A DNA stretch of 64,000 nt from Pollutibacter soli (GTDB lineage Bacteria > Bacteroidota > Bacteroidia > Chitinophagales > Chitinophagaceae), in contig JARJHS010000002.1 of NCBI GenBank assembly GCA_029269725.1, forward strand, positions 434,001-498,000, written 5' to 3'. The notes beneath the pieces were generated by a model. That model saw only the letters and a program-made list of their open reading frames with translations, had not been told where the DNA came from and searched no databases. The translations under genes and the position numbers were made by a program. Below, in pieces: positions 1-6,524 of the stretch (position 1 is its first letter; each line of letters opens with the position of its first letter).

Positions 1-231
1 GGTTTCAATTATATCTGCTCCTGCCTCGAGATACTCCAGATGAATAGCCTTGATGATTTGCGGCTGGGTAATGCTCAACAGGTCATTGTTGCCTTTCAGG
101 TCAGTAGGGTAATCTGCAAAACGGGTTCCCCTGTAATCTTCCTCTGCCAGTTTGTATCGCTGGATCATAGTACCCATGGCACCATCGATGATCAGGATAC
201 GTTTGTTCAATAATTCGTTTATACTGCTCAT
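1..231 (-). CDS. metH: Methionine synthase, N-terminus (partial at window edge)
   Basis: The minus strand starts with ATG at 231 and stays open to the window edge (77 codons). The product begins with a short helix and then a DGAMGTMIQ motif at about residues 17-25, followed by a typical homocysteine S-methyltransferase barrel start (EAGADIIET at the cut end). This motif marks the homocysteine-binding domain of cobalamin-dependent MetH, which methylates homocysteine to methionine in the cytoplasm. Some Bacteroidota split MetH into two proteins, so whether the folate, cobalamin and reactivation domains follow in the same protein cannot be seen here. The gene runs leftwards out of the window, and its leader (positions 232-420) contains a possible structured RNA described separately. 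Confidence 0.9.
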   Translation of the reverse strand, partial: MSSINELLNKRILIIDGAMGTMIQRYKLAEEDYRGTRFADYPTDLKGNNDLLSITQPQIIKAIHLEYLEAGADIIET

Positions 232-340
232 ATTGTAAGCATTTAAAAATTCGCACTTAAAACGTTGAAAAACTATAGGTAGTGTCGGTACAGTACAAAA
301 GATAATAACCAGTGGGGAGTGAATGCCGGGTTACGCCCTG

Positions 341-412
341 CTGTTTATTAGTTCATTTGGCTGTGGCCATACTACCTGCCGCGGGTTGAACAATAAACAA
401 ATCCGCCCGCGG
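341..412 (-). promoter_or_regulatory. Candidate structured leader RNA (H-type pseudoknot) upstream of metH
   Basis: Seen in sequence: 379-385 (CCGCGGG) pairs perfectly with 406-412 (CCCGCGG), enclosing a 20-nt loop. Within that loop, 387-399 is complementary to 342-355 (8 bp plus 5 bp around a single bulged A at 350), giving an H-type pseudoknot in metH-sense RNA. The pseudoknot ends about 110 nt before the metH start. Methionine-cycle genes are often controlled by SAM or cobalamin riboswitches, and SAM-II aptamers are H-type pseudoknots, so a metabolite-sensing role is an inference. I could not match a complete known aptamer consensus. Confidence 0.35.
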
Positions 413-495
413 AGAAGTGCAAAATTAGGGACTTGAATGATGATGGCAAAATAGTAGGGAGGCAGGAGCCTGCCGGCAGGCAGGCAGGTGGGGAG

Positions 496-554
496 GCAGG
501 AGATTCAGAGGGCAGAGAATAGTGACAAGCACTTTATGCAGGGTTGTTTTGGGG
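496..554. repeat. Direct repeat copy 1 (about 58 bp)
   Basis: Matches 766-824 with about seven mismatches; the offset is exactly 270 bp with no gap. The shared core is GGCAGAGAATAGTG and TGCAGGGTTGTTTTGGG. No coding content is apparent. Confidence 0.75.
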
Positions 555-765
555 TTTGATAGCACCATATTTTTTTAACGGTTATTACAGATATCCGGCA
601 ACGGTAAGGAAGGGAGTTTCACTATTGGCAAAAACGCTAATGTCTTTTTAGCAATAACCTATCAAAAATATCCCAGTGACAGCCTCAAAAGCTGGAAGAC
701 GCAAAGATTGCTCGAAGTAAATCTCCTAAAAGTCTTGCCGTCTTCGTGGCAAAAAAAGCCATATA

Positions 766-824
766 GCAGGAGATTTAGCCGGCAGAGAATAGTGGCAAGT
801 ACTTTTTGCAGGGTTGTTTTGGGT
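766..824. repeat. Direct repeat copy 2 (about 58 bp)
   Basis: Second copy of the repeat at 496-554, in the same orientation. The 211 bp between the copies contain no gene. Confidence 0.75.
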
Positions 825-872
825 TAATGTCTGTTCTTCTGAAGATTTTGAGCTCCTTACTCCGGCTGTTGT

Positions 873-928
873 GCCTACTGCCTCCAACCTCCTACCCATC
901 GCCTCTACCGTCTCCCATCTGCTGTCTA
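873..928. repeat. Heptamer-period tract A
   Basis: Eight consecutive 7-nt units of the kind GCCTACT, GCCTCCA, ACCTCCT. The units are degenerate but keep phase. The tract runs up to the stop codon of the lipoprotein gene at 926. Confidence 0.6.
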
Positions 929-1318
929 CAGTCTTACAAAATGCAACTCGTCATCCTGCCCCGGATTATCATCTTCCAGGTGAATCAAAGTACTGGTACG
1001 CTCGATTTTTTCCCAGTCATCATTGATCTCTTCAAGTACAGGGTCATTTCCGAAATTTATAATAAACTTACTTGATGTTTCCTGCCAGCTTCCTGTTACC
1101 GTAGTTGATCCCTTTTTGGCTTTCAGCTGGCCGTTACCTAGAAATTCGAATACATAGCCCGCAAAATCACTGGTTTCGTTTTTTTCATCCCAGTAATAAT
1201 GGATCACCCATTGTCCGCTGATCGAGCCATTATTGCCATTTGCAGGATCATCATTTTTTGAACAGGATAAAAGAGAAACAAAACCCAGGGCTATAACGAG
1301 CCGGACTATTTTCAGCAT
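926..1318 (-). CDS. Small secreted lipoprotein, function unknown
   Basis: 130 residues from the ATG at 1318. A longer frame reaches 1363, but the signal peptide begins at this internal Met. The N-terminus is a hydrophobic signal ending in SLLSC, a lipobox with Cys at about residue 19, followed by an acidic linker (SKNDDP) typical of Bacteroidota envelope lipoproteins. The mature part has alternating beta-strand-like segments (GQWVIHYYW, GYVFEFLGNGQLKA, GSWQE), which suggest a small lipocalin-like beta-barrel of the kind common in this phylum. No catalytic motif is visible. It is probably attached to the outer membrane, and its substrate or partner is unknown. Confidence 0.7.
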   Translation of the reverse strand: MLKIVRLVIALGFVSLLSCSKNDDPANGNNGSISGQWVIHYYWDEKNETSDFAGYVFEFLGNGQLKAKKGSTTVTGSWQETSSKFIINFGNDPVLEEINDDWEKIERTSTLIHLEDDNPGQDDELHFVRL

Positions 1319-1531
1319 GAAATGAAATTTAGGATCATTACTCAATTGTTGTACCACAAACAATTCAGTCTAGCGGATATTGAAAAAATTCCTTAAACTT
1401 TTGCCGGAGTGTAAAATCTGTTGGAATCAATACGAAGAATGACAAAAAGAGGTTGCCGGTGTCGCTTGGGCTGGCTTCGGGAAAAATGCTTCGTAATCAG
1501 GTATTGAGATATTAAAATTGACCATCAGAAA

Positions 1532-1864
1532 TCAATTCTCGTGTATGCTTTGCAGATGGACGCAGATATTTGCGATTCGTTCGGTATTGCCGGGATTTTC
1601 TGCATGGTGGTGCGGACAAACTTCGCGATGTGAAAAAGGAATGATTTTATCGTCAAGGATTTCCGCTTCATAGCCCGTTTTATTCAGCAGAGAAATTACT
1701 TTTTCTGTTTCGATCTTTCGTGAAATGGATTCAATACGAAGGATATGATCACAATCATCAAGATCAAAATTTGCTTTGTATCCGGGAAATAAATCAGTGA
1801 TTTCATTGATAAGCCTTTCCGCCTCCCGCTGCTGACAAACTCCTGTTTTAAAAACTTCGATCAT
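1532..1864 (-). CDS. Small HMA-like ferredoxin-fold protein, function unknown
   Basis: 110 residues from ATG at 1864. It starts MIEVFKTGVC and shows a beta-alpha-beta-beta-alpha-beta pattern (strand EVFKT; helix REAERLINEITDLF; strands KANFDLDD and HILRIES; helix EKVISLLNKTG; strand EAEIL), which resembles heavy-metal-associated domain folds. The canonical CxxC metal site is absent: the first strand ends in a single Cys (C10), and there is a C-terminal CPHHHAE segment that could bind metal. Metal handling is therefore only a suggestion. It lies 36 bp downstream of the next minus-strand gene and could be co-transcribed with it. Confidence 0.6.
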   Translation of the reverse strand: MIEVFKTGVCQQREAERLINEITDLFPGYKANFDLDDCDHILRIESISRKIETEKVISLLNKTGYEAEILDDKIIPFSHREVCPHHHAENPGNTERIANICVHLQSIHEN

Positions 1865-1900
1865 AAATAGAAATTGACCATTTAAAGTTACAAAAACCGC

Positions 1901-2317
1901 TTATGCAGTTGGTTCAAAGCTGATCATCCAGTTGATACCGAATTTATCTGTTAACATTCCTGAATAAGCACCCCAGAACTCATTTTGCATGGGACGATTT
2001 ACTTTTCCACCCCTGGAAAGTGATAAAAATATCCGGTCAGCATCTTCCGTTGATTCCGTAGTGAACGAGAGAGTGAAGTTATTTCCGATGTTCACTTTAT
2101 TTCCGAAATGTTCAGAAGTATCACAACCCATAAGCAAACTATGTTTACCAACGGGAAGGGATACATGCAATATGCGATGACTTTCTTTTTCATCGAGGTA
2201 TTCAGCAGGCAGATCCTTGAAATACTGCAGGGTTTGAAATTCCCCACCAAAAACTGACCTGTAAAACTGAAATGCTTCCATCGCATTTCCATTGAAACTC
2301 AGGTATGCATTGATCAT
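1901..2317 (-). CDS. VOC superfamily protein, PhnB-like
   Basis: 138 residues from ATG at 2317 (a TTG five codons upstream is the alternative). The opening INAYLSFNGNAMEAFQFYRSVFGGEF is the usual start of PhnB-like glyoxalase/bleomycin-resistance-fold proteins, and the C-terminus (NEFWGAYSGMLTDKFGINWMISFE) matches their final strand. These proteins are small dimeric cytoplasmic metal-binding or ligand-binding proteins whose substrates are mostly unknown; the old database name 3-demethylubiquinone methyltransferase is not supported. It follows the GyrI-like gene by 23 bp and is probably in one operon with it. Confidence 0.85.
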   Translation of the reverse strand: MINAYLSFNGNAMEAFQFYRSVFGGEFQTLQYFKDLPAEYLDEKESHRILHVSLPVGKHSLLMGCDTSEHFGNKVNIGNNFTLSFTTESTEDADRIFLSLSRGGKVNRPMQNEFWGAYSGMLTDKFGINWMISFEPTA

Positions 2318-2340
2318 TGTTTCCAAATTCAATGCACAAT

Positions 2341-2781
2341 CTACAACACGTATCCGCTTCCGTTTGCTTCTTCCTTCATTCTAACCATGATCAGCATTTC
2401 ATCATCTGATTTGTACCATTCTGCGCATGGATAATTATAATCAAAGCGTGGGTCTTTCATTAAAAACATAAATGCTTCTTTAATCATTGGCAACTGTTGC
2501 ATCCAGTTTTTCAATTCAACGGCGATATAATTACCTTTTTTCAAAATAAATGGATCGTAATTTCCGTCAGGAATATTTTCAGGGACGGGTGCACACGCAT
2601 GATAGATCACCTTCTCTCCTTCCATCCAGGAAATGCCGTAGTAACCATCTCTTACGTAATCTGCAAATACTCTTTCCATTTCCAGAAATGCCTGGTCAAT
2701 GTTTGCTGGAAACTCAGGAACTCTTTTGCATAGTAGTCGAAGATCATTTTCCTGTATATGTGTAAAAGTTGTAAAGTTCAT
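2341..2781 (-). CDS. Possible GyrI-like / effector-binding-domain protein
   Basis: 146 residues from ATG at 2781 (a TTG two codons upstream also opens the frame). Features such as FADYVRDGYYGISWMEGEKVIYHACAP and LKKGNYIAVELKNWMQQLPMIKEAF, ending in a proposed strand with YPCAEWY, resemble stand-alone SRPBCC-like or GyrI-like small-molecule-binding domains of AraC regulators. There is no DNA-binding part. The assignment is by overall pattern, not by a diagnostic motif. The short spacing to the VOC gene suggests co-transcription. Confidence 0.5.
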   Translation of the reverse strand: MNFTTFTHIQENDLRLLCKRVPEFPANIDQAFLEMERVFADYVRDGYYGISWMEGEKVIYHACAPVPENIPDGNYDPFILKKGNYIAVELKNWMQQLPMIKEAFMFLMKDPRFDYNYPCAEWYKSDDEMLIMVRMKEEANGSGYVL

Positions 2782-2862
2782 CAGCAAACTTACTCATGCC
2801 GAAAATCAACGGAACGGTGCAGATCCGTCATTTTTAATAGCAGATTACGACAAACAATCTGA

Positions 2863-3555
2863 TTAGCTTACAAAATCACCCCGGTACCTTACCAGTTTGA
2901 ACAATGCAGCCAGGTGAGCGTAAAGAACGATTGGCACAATGCACGAAGGAAGCCACACAAAGGGGAAGAAAAGCACAGCCTTATTGGGCTGAGAAAATCC
3001 AAAATGCGCAAAAGTTGCGGGCCCTGCAAGGATCGAAAGAATAATGACATTCAACAAAAGCGCAAGACACAGGCAGTTCCAGATGATGAGCCATCTTCTT
3101 CTGCCAAATCTTTTTCTGAAACCAAACATGATGATCACTGGTGTATAAAGCCCGGAAAGAATATCGTAGTTAGCGCCTTCAAATGTCATCACATCCGGAA
3201 CCATTCTGTTTAAAAACAACCAATGCAAAACAAATTCTACAGGTATACGAACTACGTGTATCCATGTAAGTGATTTCAGTGAAAGCCGCTCCGTAAATCT
3301 TCTTCCGCTTTTGGTCATAAATACAATCCCGATCATTAAAAGCGATGGCAATATCAGAAAGGGAAGCCTGTACTTTCCGGAATCCGGATCGGTGTAGAAA
3401 CCTGTTAATCCCAGGACACATTCAAATAGCAATATGCCGGCTATGAGCAATACAAGTATCGGATTGTATCTGGCGGCTTTCAGAAAAAGAATACAACATA
3501 CAATGGTGGTCAGTATAAACACCAGGTTTATCTGCCCCGGCAGATCTTTAATCAT
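2863..3555 (-). CDS. Integral membrane protein, function unknown
   Basis: 230 residues from ATG at 3555. About six hydrophobic segments are visible (for example residues 10-25, 32-52, 68-82, 101-118, 157-178 and 195-222). Basic loops such as FGFRKRFGRRRWL lie between them, predicting an inner-membrane protein. There is no signal peptide, catalytic motif or recognisable family signature. The neighbouring genes do not suggest a role. Confidence 0.65.
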   Translation of the reverse strand: MIKDLPGQINLVFILTTIVCCILFLKAARYNPILVLLIAGILLFECVLGLTGFYTDPDSGKYRLPFLILPSLLMIGIVFMTKSGRRFTERLSLKSLTWIHVVRIPVEFVLHWLFLNRMVPDVMTFEGANYDILSGLYTPVIIMFGFRKRFGRRRWLIIWNCLCLALLLNVIILSILAGPATFAHFGFSQPNKAVLFFPFVWLPSCIVPIVLYAHLAALFKLVRYRGDFVS

Positions 3556-3661
3556 ATCTCACAACTGATTTTCACCACCGGCTTTAACAATTGCCGGTAA
3601 TTCCTGCTGTAATAGTACTCCTGGTTTTCGGCAACTGAAATCCTGTTGTGTATGAAAATGA

Positions 3662-3688
3662 AAAAATGCCGTATGAAACGGCATTTTT
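3662..3688 (-). terminator. Intrinsic terminator of the DsrE/TsdA operon
   Basis: A perfect 11-bp stem (3662-3672 with 3678-3688, AAAAATGCCGT / ACGGCATTTTT) with a 5-nt loop. It lies 19 bp after the stop codon of the DsrE gene; the A-run reads as U-run on the minus strand. Confidence 0.8.
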
Positions 3689-3706
3689 AATTTGTTTGCA
3701 GTTCAA

Positions 3707-4126
3707 TCAGTGGGCAACCTTGATATAGCCCCAACCTTCCTGTTGTCGTTTTACAATCTCATAGATCCCGTCAGGTACTACCTGTACACCATCAAGCAAT
3801 TGGCTTTTGTCGATGTTATTTCTCTTCATCGTAATGGCACATACTTTGAATGTGATATTAGGTTCTGCAATCAACTTTTTTATTGCATCTTGCGTATCAG
3901 GGCTGTCTTTTTTTACAAGCGATAGTCCCTGCCCGTAGATGACTATTTCCATTTTTGCCAATGAATTTAATTCCCTGATGCCAGACAACTGGCGGATCAA
4001 TGCCTGCTGATTGACTGCGTCGTTGCTGGTCATGTCAAATACGACCTGGTATTTTTGTGCATGTGTTTTGGTAAAAAAAATACAAAAGAACAGTAACCAA
4101 ACCAAGACCGAAACTTTCGCTCTCAT
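3707..4126 (-). CDS. Secreted DsrE-family protein
   Basis: 139 residues with a cleavable signal peptide (MRAKVSVLVWLLFFCIFFTKTHAQ), so periplasmic. The mature part has a DsrE-type alpha/beta layout: YQVVFDMTS first strand, KMEIVIYGQGLSLV second strand, then FKVCAITMKRNN with a Cys at the position usually used for sulfur transfer, and a C-terminal DGVQVVPDGIYEIVKRQQEGW. DsrE/TusD-like proteins carry persulfide or thiosulfate sulfur. The gene is the last of a three-gene operon after the TsdA-like cytochrome (19 bp gap), with a terminator just downstream. A role as periplasmic sulfur carrier is inferred from fold and context. Confidence 0.8.
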   Translation of the reverse strand: MRAKVSVLVWLLFFCIFFTKTHAQKYQVVFDMTSNDAVNQQALIRQLSGIRELNSLAKMEIVIYGQGLSLVKKDSPDTQDAIKKLIAEPNITFKVCAITMKRNNIDKSQLLDGVQVVPDGIYEIVKRQQEGWGYIKVAH

Positions 4127-4145
4127 ATCAGAAAGGTTTTAAAAA

Positions 4146-5165
4146 TCACTTTTTTGCACTGCTTTGATTTCTGCTGATCCATTCTTTGATTGGTCCGAAG
4201 GGGCCATATTTATGTTGCTGGGCTGAAAAGCCATCAGCAAAGGGCGGGTAGGGGTGATCGAAAGGTTTGCCTGTAATGTCCGGCCAATCCTGTTCAAAAA
4301 CTTTTTCAGGTCGCGGTTGCGAGTTTACAAAAGCAGCAATGTCCCAGGCCTGTTCATTTGTAACCACTGAACTATCATGCCTTACGCCAAAAGGCATATT
4401 GTCTTTCACAAATCCGGCAAGGCGACTTATTCTGTACAGCCCTGCAGCTGTCGTATAGCTATTGGTGCCCCATAAAGGCGGATATACGTAAGCAATGTTT
4501 GCGGAGTCTGCCTGTCCCTGCCCGTTCTGCCCATGACAGAGCGCACATTTCTGTTGGTAAATCACGCTTCCCTGTGTAGGATCAGCTGCACGTGACAAAA
4601 GCGGTATGTCGGTAATCCCTGATTCCACTGGCTTGATTTCACGCGGAACTGATTTGCCTACCCAATTAATGTAAGCGGCCATGGCCTGCATTTCGCGGCT
4701 GTTGGTATCCAGCGCTGATCCGTTCAGACTTCTTTGAAAACAGTCGTTCACTCTTTTGTAGATGTTTTCAACCGATCCGCTTCTTGCCCGGAACTTTGGA
4801 TATGTAGAAAATACTGCGCTATAGTTATTTCCCCAGGGTTTAGTTCCTGCCTCCAGATGACAATTCTGGCAGTTCATGCCGTTGCTCATCTTCAAAACAG
4901 ATCCTTTCGGACCGAAATAAAAAGCAGTCTTTGCAATCAGTGCGCGGCCATATCTTATCAGGTCTGCATTACTTTCATTATCCATCATAATAGAGTCAGG
5001 CGCAATCCAATTAAATTGGGTTGAAACCTTCCGTGATTCAACAACAACAGGCTTTTTTTCTATCCGGTTTTGAAAAAACAACAGTGTTCCCAGTAAGAGG
5101 ACCGAAAGGATTACCAAAATAAATATCCTTGTTCGCTTTGAGCGGACTTTTGAAAATGGAAACAC
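4146..5165 (-). CDS. tsdA: TsdA-like dihaem cytochrome c (thiosulfate dehydrogenase/tetrathionate reductase)
   Basis: 339 residues from a GTG start at 5165; an in-frame stop sits two codons upstream and no early ATG exists. A membrane segment (residues 13-30) anchors or exports it. Two haem-c sites are visible: CQNCH at 99-103 and CALCH at 207-211. Between them lies NDCFQRSLNG, where Cys142 corresponds to the unusual Cys haem ligand of TsdA. MPFG (Met257) is a candidate distal ligand of haem 2. TsdA interconverts thiosulfate and tetrathionate in the periplasm; direction cannot be told from sequence. It is sandwiched between two DsrE-type genes (18 and 19 bp spacing), supporting a sulfur-compound role. 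A general SoxA-like cytochrome is the alternative. Confidence 0.82.
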   Translation of the reverse strand: MFPFSKVRSKRTRIFILVILSVLLLGTLLFFQNRIEKKPVVVESRKVSTQFNWIAPDSIMMDNESNADLIRYGRALIAKTAFYFGPKGSVLKMSNGMNCQNCHLEAGTKPWGNNYSAVFSTYPKFRARSGSVENIYKRVNDCFQRSLNGSALDTNSREMQAMAAYINWVGKSVPREIKPVESGITDIPLLSRAADPTQGSVIYQQKCALCHGQNGQGQADSANIAYVYPPLWGTNSYTTAAGLYRISRLAGFVKDNMPFGVRHDSSVVTNEQAWDIAAFVNSQPRPEKVFEQDWPDITGKPFDHPYPPFADGFSAQQHKYGPFGPIKEWISRNQSSAKK

Positions 5166-5183
5166 TATTTAGTTTTTAATGAA

Positions 5184-5885
5184 TCAGCCTGCAAAACAAT
5201 ATGCGCATCCGTGTTCCTGCGCGCGTCCGACTGCCCATACGCCGGAAGGCACTTCCTGAACTCCAGGTAACAATCCGGCTACCCATTCTTTTCTTATATC
5301 TTCTGCTTTCATGTTCATTCCTGCAGCCAGGGCATTGCTATAAACACTCATAGCTGCGCCACAAACACAAACCATTACGCCACTTTCCTGTAACTGATTA
5401 AGGCCGATGGCCACTTCTCCAAAACCCGGCACTACAAAATCTCCTTTCGCGGGAGAAGCAAACGGATTGCGTGTAGAAGGCGCTTTTGTTTTCGGATCAT
5501 CGGCTTTAAACACTTCACCAAATTTGTATTTTGTCCATAATTCATCTTTCATTGCATAAGGTATTGCATCATGACGAAGCACCATTACTACACCACAATC
5601 ACTCGAAGGTGTACCTGTTGCTTCATTGGTGAGAAGAAATACCCGGGGCCATGCAAAAGGAAGAATCTCATGTGGCCTGGTAATGTCGAAAACGATACGA
5701 TGTTTGCCTTTTACTTTTTTGAACCATTGCTCAGCATCCATGGCATGCTCTGAAAGAATTGTTTCTCCAGCTGTGGTTTTTTGTAGCGGCGCAAATAAAC
5801 CCGCCATAGTTAAAGCAGCAGTTCCGGTGGCCAGGGAACCCAGAAACTGACGTCTTGAATTTTCGTTAAGATCATGCGTTTGCAT
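5184..5885 (-). CDS. Tat-exported DsrE-like protein
   Basis: 233 residues. The N-terminus has a twin-arginine signal (SRRQFLGSLATG followed by a hydrophobic stretch), so the protein is exported folded. The mature region has HRIVFDITRP as first strand, then FLLTNEATG, DCGVVMVLRHDAIPYAM, and VMVCVCGAAMSVYSN with Cys residues at the DsrE sulfur-transfer position, and PSGVWAVGRAQEHGCAYCFAG at the C-terminus with an extra CxxC-like pair. This matches DsrE-superfamily proteins found next to sulfur-oxidation genes. It is the first gene of the operon with the TsdA-like cytochrome. Whether it handles thiosulfate, a polysulfide or only binds a cofactor is unknown. Confidence 0.75.
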   Translation of the reverse strand: MQTHDLNENSRRQFLGSLATGTAALTMAGLFAPLQKTTAGETILSEHAMDAEQWFKKVKGKHRIVFDITRPHEILPFAWPRVFLLTNEATGTPSSDCGVVMVLRHDAIPYAMKDELWTKYKFGEVFKADDPKTKAPSTRNPFASPAKGDFVVPGFGEVAIGLNQLQESGVMVCVCGAAMSVYSNALAAGMNMKAEDIRKEWVAGLLPGVQEVPSGVWAVGRAQEHGCAYCFAG

Positions 5886-6524
5886 AAATAAAGGTTTTTA
5901 TAAAGGTAGAATTACCAGTGACTGGAATAATGCCCCATTTGTGGTATTTCTATCACCAAAAGGGGTGACTACCCGGTTAAACGATTGTGCAAACGCCGGA
6001 TCGGCGAATTTTTGTTGGTCCCGGACTGATTTTCCAAACATTTTAAAGTTCAATGTGTAGTTAAATAATGCTGAAGTTTTGATCTGAATAAAGAGACGGT
6101 CAAAAAACAGTCAGAATTTTATCAGCCTTAAATAAATAAAACAAATTCGGCTGATCGTCGACGTTAGTGAGGCTAACATGAAAGGATACTCCAAATAATA
6201 AATTCAAAAACGATGAACAAACATCCCGCGTACAATAAATAATTTTGTTCATTTCACGGTGTTTTCTAACTTCGCCGCTGCATTCAGCAAAAAAATAATT
6301 TACTGCTGATGCAGTTTTCAAGTTCCCTTCCTGGTTAAGCCTTTCCTGATTTGTAGATGTTTAGTTTAATTGTCTGGACAGTCTGACATGTTCGCAGCGT
6401 TTAATTCCTAAGCTGGCATAATAATTAGATAGTCACGTTGGTTTCTGGGTATTTTCTGGTTCCATTGGACAATTACATTATGCTTCAATCTCGGATTATT
6501 TTTATTGACAATAATATATCTCTT
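5886..6524. other. Intergenic region between divergent operons
   Basis: Apart from the doubtful small ORF above, I see no gene. A 73-codon minus frame at 6100-6321 is rich in Cys and Phe without family features and is not called. Promoters for the minus-strand sulfur operon and the plus-strand OmpA gene must lie here; I could not place either confidently. Confidence 0.55.
5898..6041 (-). CDS. Possible 47-residue small ORF or C-terminal remnant
   Basis: ATG at 6041 opens 47 codons ending TAA at 5898, 12 bp before the Tat-DsrE start. The frame is open for about 22 more codons upstream without an ATG, down to a TGA near 6110. The translated residues (KFADPAFAQSFNRVVTPFGDRN is the core) look protein-like but match no family I know. 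It could be a short leader peptide of the sulfur operon, a remnant of a longer gene, or chance. Confidence 0.25.
   Translation of the reverse strand: MFGKSVRDQQKFADPAFAQSFNRVVTPFGDRNTTNGALFQSLVILPL

Larger units (their letters stand above)
232..925. other. Long intergenic region with repeats, no gene
   Basis: No convincing gene is visible. Two short plus-strand frames near 806-1075 have no family-like sequence and overlap the 3' end of the minus-strand lipoprotein gene. The stretch holds the metH leader, a GGCAGG-rich stretch (461-500) containing the palindrome CCTGCCGGCAGG at 469-480, a 270-bp-spaced direct repeat, and a heptamer-period tract at its right end. Confidence 0.7.

Noticed and set aside
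361-400. Plus-strand cobalamin-riboswitch-like sequence (GCCATACTACCTGCC)
   Set aside because: No plus-strand gene follows, and upstream cobalamin motifs are incomplete. The pseudoknot is read on the minus strand instead.
6100-6321. 73-codon minus-strand frame
   Set aside because: Cys/Phe-rich composition unlike the proteins of this window; no domain. A frameshift joining it to the small frame at 5898-6110 through a T6 run was considered but is unsupported.
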